Shown here piece by piece: positions 28,182-37,028 of a stretch of 64,000 nt of DNA. The notes beneath the pieces were generated by a model. The model saw only the letters and a program-made list of their open reading frames with translations, did not search any database and was not told where the DNA came from. The stretch's first letter is position 1. Each line of letters starts with the position of its first letter. This stretch comes from an uncultured Ferrovum sp. (GTDB lineage: Bacteria > Pseudomonadota > Gammaproteobacteria > Burkholderiales > Ferrovaceae). A program made the translations under genes and the position numbers. The stretch covers positions 62,001 to 126,000 of the forward strand of contig CAITLJ010000021.1 of the NCBI GenBank assembly GCA_903893215.1, written 5' to 3'.

Positions 28182-29174
28182 ATGGAAAAAGCCGCACCCA
28201 GCCAAGCACCTGCCACCGTCGCGCCAAGCACCAGCGCGAGCGACATCACCGGCATCAAGCAGACCGGCCAGGCCAAGACTGCGCGTATTCCGATCAAGGT
28301 GGTGCACGCCGAGCCCCTGCGCAAACCCGACTGGATTCGCGTGAAGGTGAGCAGCAGCCCACGGTTTCAGGAAGTGAAAACCCTGCTGCGTGAGCGCAAG
28401 CTGCACTCGGTGTGCGAAGAAGCGTCCTGCCCCAACATCGGTGAGTGCTTCAGCAAGGGCACCGCCACCTTCATGATCCTGGGCGACTTGTGCACCCGCC
28501 GCTGTCCGTTCTGCGACGTAGGGCATGGCCGACCGCTGCCGCCCGATGCCGACGAGCCGCGCCAGCTGGCCGAGAGCATTGCCCTGCTGCGCCTGAACTA
28601 TGTGGTGATCACCAGCGTCGACCGCGATGACCTGCGTGACGGCGGCGCAGCTCACTTCCGGGACTGTATCGCGCAGATCCGCACCGCGTCGCCGAACACG
28701 CAGATCGAGGTGCTGGTACCCGATTTCCGTGGCCGGCTGGAGGTGGCACTCGACATCCTGGGCAGCGCACCGCCCGACGTGATGAACCACAATCTGGAAA
28801 CCGTGCCGCGCCTTTACAAGCAGGCGCGCCCGGGTTCGGATTACCACCACTCACTCAAGCTGCTGCAGGAGTTCAAGCGCCGTCACCCGCAAGTACCGAC
28901 CAAGTCCGGCTTGATGATCGGCCTTGGGGAAACCGACGATGAAATCCTTGCGGTGATGACCGATATGCGCGCGCACGACATCGACATGCTCACGCTGGGC
29001 CAGTACCTGCAACCCAGCGGCCACCACCTGCCGGTGCTGCGCTACATGGAGCCCGCACGCTTCGAATGGTTCGAGCAGCAGGCAGTGGCCATGGGCTTCC
29101 GCCACGCCGCATGTGGCCCCATGGTGCGCAGCAGCTACCACGCCGACCAGCAGGCCCATCAGGCCGGGGTCTGA
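28182..29174 (+). CDS. lipA: Lipoyl synthase
   Basis: A radical-SAM enzyme of about 330 residues with two [4Fe-4S] clusters. The auxiliary cluster is C78-x4-C83-x5-C89 ([13 protein letters not shown]), and the radical-SAM cluster is C104-x3-C108-x2-C111 (CTRRCPFC). [11 protein letters not shown] and [14 protein letters not shown] are further hallmarks. I prefer ATG 28182 to the earlier ATG at 28128, because the upstream part is proline-rich and unlike the family, but neither has a strong ribosome site. Confidence 0.94.
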   Translation: MEKAAPSQAPATVAPSTSASDITGIKQTGQAKTARIPIKVVHAEPLRKPDWIRVKVSSSPRFQEVKTLLRERKLHSVCEEASCPNIGECFSKGTATFMILGDLCTRRCPFCDVGHGRPLPPDADEPRQLAESIALLRLNYVVITSVDRDDLRDGGAAHFRDCIAQIRTASPNTQIEVLVPDFRGRLEVALDILGSAPPDVMNHNLETVPRLYKQARPGSDYHHSLKLLQEFKRRHPQVPTKSGLMIGLGETDDEILAVMTDMRAHDIDMLTLGQYLQPSGHHLPVLRYMEPARFEWFEQQAVAMGFRHAACGPMVRSSYHADQQAHQAGV

Positions 29175-29178
29175 CGCA

Positions 29179-29298
29179 CAGTATCCGCTGGACGAGCCCA
29201 TCGTGGGGCACGGTCCCTTCGTGACGAATACCCGCAGCGAAATCCTGCAGGCGATCGAGGACGTGAACAGCGGACGTTTCGGACAGATTCGTCAGTAA
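29179..29298 (+). pseudogene. Remnant of a pirin family gene (C-terminus only)
   Basis: Directly after the lipA stop, in another frame, the sequence encodes PLDEPIVGHGPFVTNTRSEI, then LQAIEDVNSGRFGQ and a stop at 29298. This closely resembles the last 35-40 residues of pirin cupin proteins (EPI..GPFVMNT..EI.QA..D...GRFG). The rest of the pirin gene is absent: upstream, the same frame runs inside lipA. It is best read as what is left after a deletion. Family assignment is from memory of the conserved tail. Confidence 0.6.
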
Positions 29299-29433
29299 TC
29301 CCCGGTCCCGCGCACCTGGTTTGCCCCCCCTTGCAACCGCCCCGCCAAACCCCGAATGATTTGATTCGCAAACCGATCAATTGCTTGGGGTGATCTTTTA
29401 AGAAGAAATATCGCTTCTTGCAAAAAATTTAAT

Positions 29434-29442
29434 GGTAATATT
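29434..29442 (+). promoter_or_regulatory. Extended -10 promoter before the DUF6502 gene
   Basis: TGG-TAATAT forms an extended -10 (TGn followed by a five-of-six TATAAT match) inside an unusually AT-rich stretch (about 29380-29450). The start of the next gene is 27 bases further on. A short hairpin AAGAA/TTCTT lies just upstream at about 29403-29420. The remainder of the 29299-29433 gap shows no gene. Confidence 0.45.
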
Positions 29443-29468
29443 TCCCACCTGTTGCATTGGAGCTTGCC

Positions 29469-30362
29469 ATGGATCCGGTGCCTGCTTTTCCGGGAAAGCT
29501 CGCCGCTCCTGTACTGTCTACCCTCAGCCGCATCCTGCGGCCATTGGTGCGTCTGCTCCTCACGCACGGGGTGACTTACCCGCTGATCACCGACATCATC
29601 AAGGCCACTTATGTTGACGTGGCACGCCGCGAGTTCCGCCTGAATGGCAAGCGCCAGACCGACAGCCGGATCAGCCTGCTCACCGGGGTCCATCGCAAGG
29701 ACGTCAAGCGCCTGATCGAAGAAGAAACCCGCGGCGACCCCGCGCACGCCGGCGTCAGCCTGGGTGCTGCCCTGCTGGCGCGCTGGCTGGGTGCCGCAGA
29801 GTTTCTTGACGAGCAAGGCCAACCACGGCCACTGGCCCGACTGGCCAGCGATGGCGGAGTGGCCTCGTTCGAGCACCTGGTGGAATCGGTCAGCAAAGAC
29901 ATCCGCTCGCGGGTGATCCTGGACGAATGGCTGCACCTCAACATGGTGTTTCTGGATCATGCCGACCGGGTGGTGCTCAACCTGGAAGCACTGACACCCA
30001 CTCGTGACTTTGGCGAGAAACTGCATTTTCTCGAAGCCAATGTGCACGACCACCTTGCCGCAGCAGTGCATAACCTGACCGGGGGACAGCCCCCCATGCT
30101 TGAACGCAGCATTTTTTACGACCAGCTGAGCGCCGAATCGGTGCAGGAGCTGCGCGCCATGGCCGGCGAGCTTGCCATGCAGGCCATGCAGGCGCTCAAT
30201 CGACGTGCACTCGAACTGGAACGCGAAGACCAGCAAGCCGGTCGAAACAGCGACCGCCGTATCAATTTCGGGACTTATTTTTTTCAGGGCCCGAGCAAGG
30301 AAGAACCGGCCGAACGGATGGGGAGTGATACCGAAACCGAAGAGCGTGACGCCGCTGCGTGA
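29469..30362 (+). CDS. DUF6502 family protein of unknown function
   Basis: A 297-residue soluble protein. It begins with RILRPLVRLLLTHGVTYPLITDIIKATYVDVARREF and SRISLLTGVHRKDVKRL, a helix-turn-helix-like region (about 15-85) that may bind nucleic acid, followed by a mixed helical domain. The overall pattern matches the uncharacterised family I know as DUF6502. GGAG precedes the ATG at 29469 by 7 bases. Its own AT-rich promoter separates it from lipA. The C-terminal 25 residues are acidic. A regulatory role is an inference from the N-terminal half only. Confidence 0.75.
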   Translation: MDPVPAFPGKLAAPVLSTLSRILRPLVRLLLTHGVTYPLITDIIKATYVDVARREFRLNGKRQTDSRISLLTGVHRKDVKRLIEEETRGDPAHAGVSLGAALLARWLGAAEFLDEQGQPRPLARLASDGGVASFEHLVESVSKDIRSRVILDEWLHLNMVFLDHADRVVLNLEALTPTRDFGEKLHFLEANVHDHLAAAVHNLTGGQPPMLERSIFYDQLSAESVQELRAMAGELAMQAMQALNRRALELEREDQQAGRNSDRRINFGTYFFQGPSKEEPAERMGSDTETEERDAAA

Positions 30363-30425
30363 AGGCATTTGCTGCCACGCAAGCCGCTTTTATTACCTTC
30401 ATTGCATCTGCCAGCAGGAGCACGT

Positions 30426-31433
30426 TTGAACCCTGGACTTGAGTCTGACGCCAGCATGTTGACCATCGTGCCCATCCGCACGGCGGTACCGCCCAACCCC
30501 GGCAGCGCGCCGGGCAGCGACCCTGCCGCGCTGGTGCGGCTGGCCGGCAGCCTATTCGCGCTGGCCGACGAGGGCATTGCAGTATGCGATAGCCTGGGCC
30601 GGATCTGCGCCATCAACCCGGCCTTGTCGAGCATCACCGGATACAGTCCGGATGAACTGACCGGACTGCCCCTGCGTCATTTGCGCTCGCCACATCACGA
30701 AACGCGTTTTTACAGCGAAATGCTGAGGGTGGCGCTGGGTCAGGGCGCCTGGCGCGGTGAGCTCTGGTCGCGCCGGCGCCAGGGACAAAGTTTTCCGGCG
30801 TGGTGCACTTTCAGCGCCATCCGCAACGATGTCGGCGTGGTCACCCATTTTCTGGTGATCCTCTCCGACATGGCGCGACGCAGCGAGCGGCAGTCCCATC
30901 TCGAACACATGGCACACCACGATGCACTGACCGGCTTGCCCAACCGCATGCTTCTGCTGTCCCGTCTGGATGGGGCGCTGGCGCGCAGCCGGCGCAACCA
31001 GCACACCGGTGCCGTGTTGTTCGTCGACCTCGATTACTTCAAGCAGATCAACGACAACTTTGGCCACGCGGGTGGCGACGAGGTACTGCGCGAAGTGGCG
31101 CGCAGGATCAGCCGCCGCCTGCGCGCTTCGGACATGGCCGCGCGCTTTGGCGGTGACGAATTTGTGGTGCTGCTGGAAGAGTTGCGCGAAGTGGATGACG
31201 CCGGCGCAGTTGCACAGGGCATCATCGAATTGCTGGAACGGCCAATCCGCCTTCCTGGCGGCGATTTCTGCCGGCTCAGCGCATCCGTGGGCATCGCCCT
31301 GTTCCATACCGAGCATGTGCGCCCCGAAGAGCTGGTGGCCCGGGCCGACGAGGCGTTGTTTTCGGCCAAGCATCAAGGTCGCTCGCGTCACATTTTCTAT
31401 CGTCAGGACACCGACTCGCTGCTCACTGGCTGA
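30426..31433 (+). CDS. PAS-GGDEF diguanylate cyclase
   Basis: About 335 residues. A PAS domain (about 40-150: ADEGIAVCDSLGRICAINPALSSITGYSPDEL) precedes a GGDEF domain (about 165-330) with DALTGLPNRMLLLSRL and the active site RFGGDEFVVLLEE near 240. RASD five residues before GGDEF is an intact inhibitory I-site, so product inhibition by c-di-GMP is expected. There is no EAL domain or membrane segment. TTG at 30426 has AGGAG 5 bases before it and is my preferred start; ATG 30456 is the alternative. Confidence 0.88.
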   Translation: MNPGLESDASMLTIVPIRTAVPPNPGSAPGSDPAALVRLAGSLFALADEGIAVCDSLGRICAINPALSSITGYSPDELTGLPLRHLRSPHHETRFYSEMLRVALGQGAWRGELWSRRRQGQSFPAWCTFSAIRNDVGVVTHFLVILSDMARRSERQSHLEHMAHHDALTGLPNRMLLLSRLDGALARSRRNQHTGAVLFVDLDYFKQINDNFGHAGGDEVLREVARRISRRLRASDMAARFGGDEFVVLLEELREVDDAGAVAQGIIELLERPIRLPGGDFCRLSASVGIALFHTEHVRPEELVARADEALFSAKHQGRSRHIFYRQDTDSLLTG

Positions 31434-31505
31434 GCACGGCCACCCTCCTCGCGCGCCAATCTCCGCTGGACAATTACACGTCAGTTACATACCGTGACGG
31501 GCTAT

Positions 31506-31523
31506 CTTTCTGTCTTCAGAAAG
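31506..31523 (+). promoter_or_regulatory. Hairpin in the lldP leader
   Basis: CTTTCTG and CAGAAAG make a perfect 7-base stem with a 4-base loop (TCTT), 33 bases before the lactate permease ATG. A second inverted repeat, CGTCA (31479) and TGACG (31495), lies just upstream. There is no T run, so an RNA-level or operator role is possible but unproven. Confidence 0.3.
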
Positions 31524-31556
31524 AACATTCCAAATAAATACAGAGCCATCCTGATC

Positions 31557-33176
31557 ATGTTTGCGCAAATTCTCAGTCCCGTGGGCGGTAGTCTGGCCCT
31601 GTCATTCTGTACGGCCATGGTGCCGATCGCTCTCGTGCTGGTGATGCTGGGTATTCTGCGTCGTCCGGCCTGGCAGGCTGCCTTGGCTGGCCTGCTGGTG
31701 GCGCTTGGCCTGGCCATTGGCGTCTGGGAACAACCCGCCAACCTGGCGGTGGCCTCGGTGCTGAATGGCGGGGTCTTCGCGCTGTGGCCGGTGATGTGGA
31801 TCGTGGTCAACGCCCTGCTGCTTTACAACGTGGCGGTGCGCTCCGGCCGCTTCGAAGCATTCCGCAACTGGGTGGTGCGCCACCTGCCAAACGACCGGCG
31901 CGTAGTGTTGGTGGTGATCGGTTTCTGTTTCGGCGCGCTGCTGGAAGGCGTGTCCGGTTTCGGCACGCCGGTAGCGATCACCAGCTCGCTGCTGATCCTG
32001 GTGGGCTATCCCCCGCTGGAAGCGCTGGTGTACGTGCTGATCTTCAATACCGCGCCAGTGGCGTTCGGTGCACTTGGCGCGCCAGTGACGGTACTCGGCG
32101 CCGTCACCAACCTGCCAGCCCCGGTGCTTGCCGCCATGATTGGCCGCCAGTTGCCGGTGATTGCCGTGATCCTGCCGTTCTATGTGATGGCGCTGTATGG
32201 CGGCTTGCGCTCGATCCGCGCACTCTGGCCGGTACTGCTGGTCTCCGGTGGCAGTTTTGCCGTATCGCAGTTCCTCGCTTCAAATTACATCGATTACACC
32301 CTCACCGACGTGCTTTCGGCGCTGGGTTCGCTGGTGGTCACCCTGTTGTTCCTGCGGGTTTGGCAGCCTGCTGAAGATGCCGAATTCGCCATTCCCTCAG
32401 TCCCGGCCGATCGCAGCACCAAGCACGCCAATGTCCCCCACTGGCAGGGCTGGCTGCCGTGGCTGGTGGTGTCGGCCACCGTGATCGTGTGGAGCTCGTT
32501 CAAGATCCCGCTGATCGCCCAGCAAAAGATCCAGTGGCCGGGCCTGCACAAAGCGATTTCGATCACCCTTTACAACGGCAAGCCGTACGACGCGATCTGG
32601 ACCTTCCAGCCGCTGGCTACGGGCACGGCCATCCTGCTGGCGTGCCTGATCACCGCCATGCTGGTGCGTCTGTCGCCGTCCAATTTCATCGGCTGTATCC
32701 GCGATACCGTGCGCCAATGCTGGCTGGCGGTGATCACGGTGATGCTGATCGTCTCGCTGGCCTATCTGATGAATTACTCCGGCATGGCTTATACCCTGGG
32801 TCTGGGGGTGGCTTCCACCGGCAAGCTGTTTGTGCTTCTGTCACCGTTCCTGGGTTGGGTGGCGGTGATGCTGTCGGGCAGCGACACGTCGGGTAACGCG
32901 CTGTTCGGCAACCTCCAGGTGGTGGCTGCGCGTCAGCTCAACCTGAGCCCGGTGCTGTTTGCAGCCACCAACTCCTCCGGTGGTGTGATGGGCAAGATGA
33001 TTTCGCCGCAGAACATTGCCACCGGCGTATCGGTCACCGGCATGGCCGGGCAGGAAGGCGCCGTGTTTGCACGCACCTTCTGGCACAGCATTGTGCTGAC
33101 CGTGCTGCTGGGCATCCTGGTGGCCGCCCAACAGTTCTGGTTCACCGGAATCATTCCGGCATTGCCCGGGCAATAA
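31557..33176 (+). CDS. lldP: L-lactate permease (LctP family)
   Basis: A 539-residue polytopic transporter with about 12-14 membrane segments. FGALLEGVSGFGTPVAITSSLLI, FNTAPVAFGALGAPV, LSGSDTSGNALFGNLQVVAA and NSSGGVMGKMISPQNIA are signature blocks of the LctP family, which takes up lactate or glycolate with protons. The ATG at 31557 gives the usual N-terminus; the GTG at 31494 would add 21 residues through the leader hairpin. No lactate dehydrogenase gene is adjacent. A strong terminator follows. Confidence 0.93.
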   Translation: MFAQILSPVGGSLALSFCTAMVPIALVLVMLGILRRPAWQAALAGLLVALGLAIGVWEQPANLAVASVLNGGVFALWPVMWIVVNALLLYNVAVRSGRFEAFRNWVVRHLPNDRRVVLVVIGFCFGALLEGVSGFGTPVAITSSLLILVGYPPLEALVYVLIFNTAPVAFGALGAPVTVLGAVTNLPAPVLAAMIGRQLPVIAVILPFYVMALYGGLRSIRALWPVLLVSGGSFAVSQFLASNYIDYTLTDVLSALGSLVVTLLFLRVWQPAEDAEFAIPSVPADRSTKHANVPHWQGWLPWLVVSATVIVWSSFKIPLIAQQKIQWPGLHKAISITLYNGKPYDAIWTFQPLATGTAILLACLITAMLVRLSPSNFIGCIRDTVRQCWLAVITVMLIVSLAYLMNYSGMAYTLGLGVASTGKLFVLLSPFLGWVAVMLSGSDTSGNALFGNLQVVAARQLNLSPVLFAATNSSGGVMGKMISPQNIATGVSVTGMAGQEGAVFARTFWHSIVLTVLLGILVAAQQFWFTGIIPALPGQ

Positions 33177-33208
33177 ACCCCATGCGCAGCGCGCCTGCGT
33201 GACACATG

Positions 33209-33240
33209 AAAAAGGCGGCCTTGTGGGGCCGCCTTTTTTT
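33209..33240. terminator. Rho-independent terminator between lldP and ychF (bidirectional)
   Basis: GGCGGCC (33214-33220) and GGCCGCC (33227-33233) form a 7-base-pair GC stem flanked by an A run on the left and seven T on the right. It can terminate lldP on the plus strand and ychF on the minus strand, the two genes being convergent. Confidence 0.9.
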
Positions 33241-33262
33241 CATGGCGCCTGCTGCAGGTGCG

Positions 33263-34354
33263 TCAGACGTTAAACAGGAAGTTCAGCACGTCGCCGTCGT
33301 GTACCACGTACTCCTTGCCTTCGGCGCGCATCTTGCCGGCTTCCTTGGCACCCGACTCGCCCTTGAAAGCGATGAAGTCGTCGAAGGCGATGGTCTGCGC
33401 ACGGATGAATCCCTTCTCGAAGTCAGTATGGATCACCCCCGCCGCCTGAGGTGCGGTGTCGCCAATATGGATAGTCCAGGCGCGCACTTCCTTTACCCCG
33501 GCGGTGAAGTAGGTCTGCAGGCCAAGCAGCTTGTAGCCTTCGCGGATCAGGCGGTTCAGGCCGGGCTCCTCCAGCCCCAGGTCAGCCAGGAACTCGCGCT
33601 TGTCGGCATCGTCCAGATCGGCCAGTTCGGCCTCGATCTTGGCGCAGACCGCCACCACCGGCGCACCCTCGGCCGCGGCATGGGCTTGCAGGCGGGCCAG
33701 ATGCGGATTGTCGATGAAGCCGTCTTCCAGCACATTGGCGACATACATGGCGGGCTTGATAGTCATCAGGCACAGGGGCTTGATCAGGAACGTCTCATCG
33801 TCGCTCAATCCCAGCGTACGCGCCGGCTTGCCCTCGTTCAGATGCGGCATCAGCTTCTCGCACACCGTGATCAGCTTGGCGGCGTCCTTGTCGCCGGAGC
33901 GCGCCTTTTTGCCTTCGCGATGCATGGCTTTTTCCACTGCGCTCATGTCGGCCAGCGCCAGCTCGGTCAGGATCACCTCGATGTCGGCCAGCGGGTCCAC
34001 CTTGCCAGCCACGTGGATCACGTTTGGATCGTCAAAGCAGCGCACCACGTTGACGATGGCATCGGTCTCACGGATGTTGGCCAAAAACTGGTTGCCGAGG
34101 CCCTCGCCCTTGCTGGCACCGGCCACCAGGCCGGCAATGTCGACAAACTCCACGATGGCCGGCTGGATTTTTTGCGGCTTGACGATGCCCGCCAAGGCAT
34201 CAAGGCGCGGATCGGGCACTTCAACGATGCCGACATTCGGCTCGATGGTGCAGAACGGATAGTTTTCTGCGGCAATGCCGGCCTTGGTCAGGGCATTGAA
34301 CAGGGTGGACTTGCCAACGTTGGGCAGTCCGACGATGCCGCATTTGAGAGCCAT
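33263..34354 (-). CDS. ychF: Redox-regulated ATPase/GTPase YchF (Obg family)
   Basis: A 363-residue protein, the same length as E. coli Ych[24 protein letters not shown] carries the P-loop, [21 protein letters not shown] is the switch region, and the TGS-type domain ends with [12 protein letters not shown]. It is a ribosome-associated ATPase. It usually follows pth; here sorAB separates the two. Confidence 0.96.
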   Translation of the reverse strand: MALKCGIVGLPNVGKSTLFNALTKAGIAAENYPFCTIEPNVGIVEVPDPRLDALAGIVKPQKIQPAIVEFVDIAGLVAGASKGEGLGNQFLANIRETDAIVNVVRCFDDPNVIHVAGKVDPLADIEVILTELALADMSAVEKAMHREGKKARSGDKDAAKLITVCEKLMPHLNEGKPARTLGLSDDETFLIKPLCLMTIKPAMYVANVLEDGFIDNPHLARLQAHAAAEGAPVVAVCAKIEAELADLDDADKREFLADLGLEEPGLNRLIREGYKLLGLQTYFTAGVKEVRAWTIHIGDTAPQAAGVIHTDFEKGFIRAQTIAFDDFIAFKGESGAKEAGKMRAEGKEYVVHDGDVLNFLFNV

Positions 34355-34479
34355 GGGGTTTCCTTGAAAGCCGGGCGGCGGAGCGCCGCAAACCGCGCAT
34401 TGTACCGTGCGGCGGGACCCGGCGCTTCCCGCTTCGTTACCCTGCAGGTATGCTTGGCTGTGAAAAAAACCAGCATGGC

Positions 34480-34507
34480 CCGCCGGATGGCCATGCCCAT
34501 CCGGCGG
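34480..34507. promoter_or_regulatory. 11-base-pair perfect inverted repeat in the sorA leader
   Basis: CCGCCGGATGG and CCATCCGGCGG are separated by 6 bases, ending 26 bases before the sorA ATG. On the minus strand the stem is followed, about 9 bases later, by a run of seven T (34463-34469), so it could stop antisense transcription heading toward ychF. On the plus strand it is a strong leader hairpin just ahead of the ribosome site (AGGAACG). Confidence 0.5.
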
Positions 34508-34533
34508 AGCATTCGCCGCACAGGAACGCACCC

Positions 34534-35802
34534 ATGAGAGCAACACAACTTACCCCTTCGGCTCGCCACGCGCGGCGCACGCTGTTGGGCGCGCTGGCAG
34601 TCGCCGGCGCCGGCAGCACTGCGCTTGGCACGGCAGCGCTCGCCGCAGGCAATGCGGCAGCCAGTCCAGCCGAGGGACAGCGCATCCTGCTGCCTTTCGA
34701 GAATGGCGAACGCGAACTGGCCGTTTTCCCGCAAAAACGCCCGCTGATTGTGCTGACCAGCCGCCCCCCGCAACTGGAAACGCCATTCGCCGTATTCAAC
34801 GACGGATTGATCACCCCCAACGATGCTTTTTTCGTACGCTACCACTGGAGCGCAATTCCCACGGCAATTGATCCCGCTACCTATCGATTGCGCATCACTG
34901 GCAAGGTGAACACCCCGCTCGACCTGACACTGGCCGACATCAAATCCTTGGCCACGCCGGTGGAGGTGGTTGCCGTAAACCAGTGCTCGGGCAACAGTCG
35001 CGGCTTTTTCACCCCACGCGTCAATGGCGGCCAACTGGCCAACGGGGCCATGGGCAATGCGCGCTGGACGGGAATCCCGCTGAAGGCGCTGCTCGACAAG
35101 GCAGGCGTCCAGGCCGGCGCGCTGCAGGTCAGCTTCAACGGGCTCGACACCCCGCCGCTGGGCGATGGCCCCGACTTCCTGAAGGCGCTCGACATGGATC
35201 AGGCACGTGATGGCGAAGTGCTGGTGGCTTGGGGGATGAATGGCGAAGACTTGCCCATGTTGAACGGCTTTCCGTTGCGCCTGGTGGTGCCGGGGCATTA
35301 CGGCACCTACTGGGTCAAGCACCTGTCCGAAATCGCCGTGCTCGACTCGCCGTTCGAGGGTTTCTGGGTGAAGTCCGGCTATCGCATCCCGGACACGGCC
35401 TGCGCATGCGTGGAGCCCGGCACGGTGCCTAAGAAAACCGTCCCGATCAACCGCTTCAATGTGCGCTCATTCCTGACCAGCACAGTGGATGGCGACACGC
35501 TGCGCGCAGGGCAGGACACCCTGTTGCGTGGGATTGCGTTTGACAGCGGCCACGGCATCACCGAAGTGGCGATCTCGCTGGATGGTGGGCAGTCCTGGCA
35601 GGCGACGCGGCTGAGCGACTCGCTCGGTCGATACGCTTTCCGCGAATGGAAGACGGCGATCCGGCCGACCACCAAGGGGCCGCTGCAGATCAAGGTGCGT
35701 GCCACCAACCGGATTGGCCAGACCCAGCCGCTCGAGGCCCTTTGGAATGCCGCCGGCTATATGCGCAATGTGGTCGAAACCACCCGCGTCAACGTAATCT
35801 GA
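34534..35802 (+). CDS. sorA: Sulfite dehydrogenase, molybdopterin subunit (SorA-like)
   Basis: A 422-residue member of the sulfite oxidase family. The N-terminus has twin Arg in [17 protein letters not shown], fitting Tat export, as expected for a folded Mo enzyme. The Mo-ligating cysteine is C151 in [13 protein letters not shown], with R102 in VRYHW; the C-terminal dimerisation domain includes [19 protein letters not shown]. It would oxidise sulfite to sulfate in the periplasm and pass electrons to the cytochrome encoded next. A SoxC-type protein is an alternative, but no sox genes are present. Confidence 0.85.
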   Translation: MRATQLTPSARHARRTLLGALAVAGAGSTALGTAALAAGNAAASPAEGQRILLPFENGERELAVFPQKRPLIVLTSRPPQLETPFAVFNDGLITPNDAFFVRYHWSAIPTAIDPATYRLRITGKVNTPLDLTLADIKSLATPVEVVAVNQCSGNSRGFFTPRVNGGQLANGAMGNARWTGIPLKALLDKAGVQAGALQVSFNGLDTPPLGDGPDFLKALDMDQARDGEVLVAWGMNGEDLPMLNGFPLRLVVPGHYGTYWVKHLSEIAVLDSPFEGFWVKSGYRIPDTACACVEPGTVPKKTVPINRFNVRSFLTSTVDGDTLRAGQDTLLRGIAFDSGHGITEVAISLDGGQSWQATRLSDSLGRYAFREWKTAIRPTTKGPLQIKVRATNRIGQTQPLEALWNAAGYMRNVVETTRVNVI

Positions 35803-35813
35803 GGCATACGGAC

Positions 35814-36161
35814 ATGAACATGAACAAGCTCCTGTCGCTATGCTTTGCCCTGTCTGCGGCGTTACTGATTACCCAGCCTGCGTCGGCACTGCAGATTGAA
35901 CTGCCGGAAGAAACCGCACGGTATGTGCCGAGCGACCTCCCCGGCTATGCCCTGGCGCAGGCCAACTGCCTGACCTGTCACTCGGCGCACTATGTACTGG
36001 TGCAGCCGCACACCTCGCCACGCACCTATTGGGACGCCACCGTGCACAAGATGAAAAAGCCTTTCGGCGCGCCGATTCGCGATGAGGACATGGCAGCGAT
36101 CGTCGATTATCTGGTGAAAACCTACGGCGCGGAGCGCACTGCCGCGTCCGCGGCAAAGTAA
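35814..36161 (+). CDS. sorB: Periplasmic c-type cytochrome, SorB-like electron acceptor
   Basis: A 115-residue protein with a signal peptide ending PASA and one haem site C52-x2-C55-H56 (NCLTCHSAHY). M80 in VHKMKKPFGAPI is the likely sixth ligand. It begins 11 bases after the molybdopterin subunit, so the pair most likely forms the SorAB sulfite:cytochrome c oxidoreductase. Confidence 0.85.
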   Translation: MNMNKLLSLCFALSAALLITQPASALQIELPEETARYVPSDLPGYALAQANCLTCHSAHYVLVQPHTSPRTYWDATVHKMKKPFGAPIRDEDMAAIVDYLVKTYGAERTAASAAK

Positions 36162-36209
36162 ACCCTTTACGCGCGGCGTATCGACGAAAACGGATATCAC
36201 GCCGGCACG

Positions 36210-36238
36210 CTGAGCGGCCAAGCCGGGCCGAAGCTCAG
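36210..36238. terminator. Stem-loop at the sorB/pth convergent junction
   Basis: CTGAGC-GGCC and GGCC-GAA-GCTCAG pair around a 6-base loop. The stem overlaps the pth stop codon (36235-36237) and lies 49 bases after sorB. It lacks a clear T run on either strand, so termination efficiency is uncertain. Confidence 0.4.
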
Positions 36239-36867
36239 TCCGGCTTGTCAACCGGGGCGGTGCGGGCCGCCTTCGCCGCCGGCCCCTTGCCCTCGGGTGT
36301 GTGCAGGGCCAGCATGGCGGCCTCGGCGCGCCCCGCCAGCAGCATCGGCCAAACCTTCAACGCACGATCAAAGCTGCCATCAATCGCAACCTGCTCGTCG
36401 CGCGCAGGCCGGTGCAGCACATAGTCCTTTACCTTGGCGCGGTCGCCCGGATGGCCGATGCCCACTCGCAAACGCCAGAAATCCGGCACCCCCAGATGCG
36501 CGATCATGTCGCGCAGGCCGTTATGGCCTGCATGTCCGCCGGCGCGCTTGAGCTTGATCACGCCGGCTTCCAGATCGAGTTCATCGTGCACCGCAAGGAT
36601 CTCGTCGGGCAGGATACGGTAGAAGTTCGCCACCGCCAGCACCGAGCGTCCACTGAGGTTCATGTAGGTGGTCGGTTTGAGCAGCCAGCACTCGTGCTCG
36701 CCCTGCCGGATGCGCCCGAGAAAGCCATGAAACTTGTTTTCGAGCCGAAGGGTCGTGCCGGCGTCGGCCGCCAGCCGGTCGACCAGCCAGAAGCCGGCAT
36801 TGTGTCGGGTGTCTTCGTATTCGGCGCCGGGGTTGCCCAGCCCCACCACCAGGCGGATACCTGCCAT
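36235..36867 (-). CDS. pth: Peptidyl-tRNA hydrolase
   Basis: A 210-residue Pth that recycles peptidyl-tRNAs dropped from ribosomes. VVGLGNPGAEYEDTRHNAGFW holds the catalytic His (H22), KPTTYMNLSGRSV and VHDELDLEAGVIKLKRAGGHAGHNGLRD are standard. The C-terminal 25 residues are Lys/Ala-rich. It lies downstream of rplY after a strong terminator. Confidence 0.96.
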   Translation of the reverse strand: MAGIRLVVGLGNPGAEYEDTRHNAGFWLVDRLAADAGTTLRLENKFHGFLGRIRQGEHECWLLKPTTYMNLSGRSVLAVANFYRILPDEILAVHDELDLEAGVIKLKRAGGHAGHNGLRDMIAHLGVPDFWRLRVGIGHPGDRAKVKDYVLHRPARDEQVAIDGSFDRALKVWPMLLAGRAEAAMLALHTPEGKGPAAKAARTAPVDKPD

Positions 36868-36957
36868 GGATGTGCTCCACTGCGGTGCCCGGTCTTGGAC
36901 TGGTCACCCGTTCAGGTTTGCGATCAACAGGGGTCCGCAAGCACAGGTGCCCCTGAA

Positions 36958-37008
36958 ATAAAAACGGCCGGTGCGGCGGCTTCCCGAGGGAAGCCACGGC
37001 ACCGGCCG
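36958..37008 (-). terminator. Rho-independent terminator after rplY
   Basis: On the minus strand a stem of about 20 base pairs (CGGCCGGTGC outer block and GGCTTCCC inner block, with a small internal loop) closes with a CTCG-type loop and is followed by TTTTTATTT. It ends the rplY transcript 21 bases after its stop. pth expression then needs read-through or its own promoter. Confidence 0.88.
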
Positions 37009-37028
37009 CAGGCGCGGTAGGGCTGCGC

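Noticed and set aside
29113-29298. A 61-residue frame overlapping the end of lipA taken as a separate gene
   Set aside because: Its first 20 codons are the out-of-frame reading of lipA. Only the part after the lipA stop resembles a protein, and that part is a pirin tail, so it is better described as a remnant.
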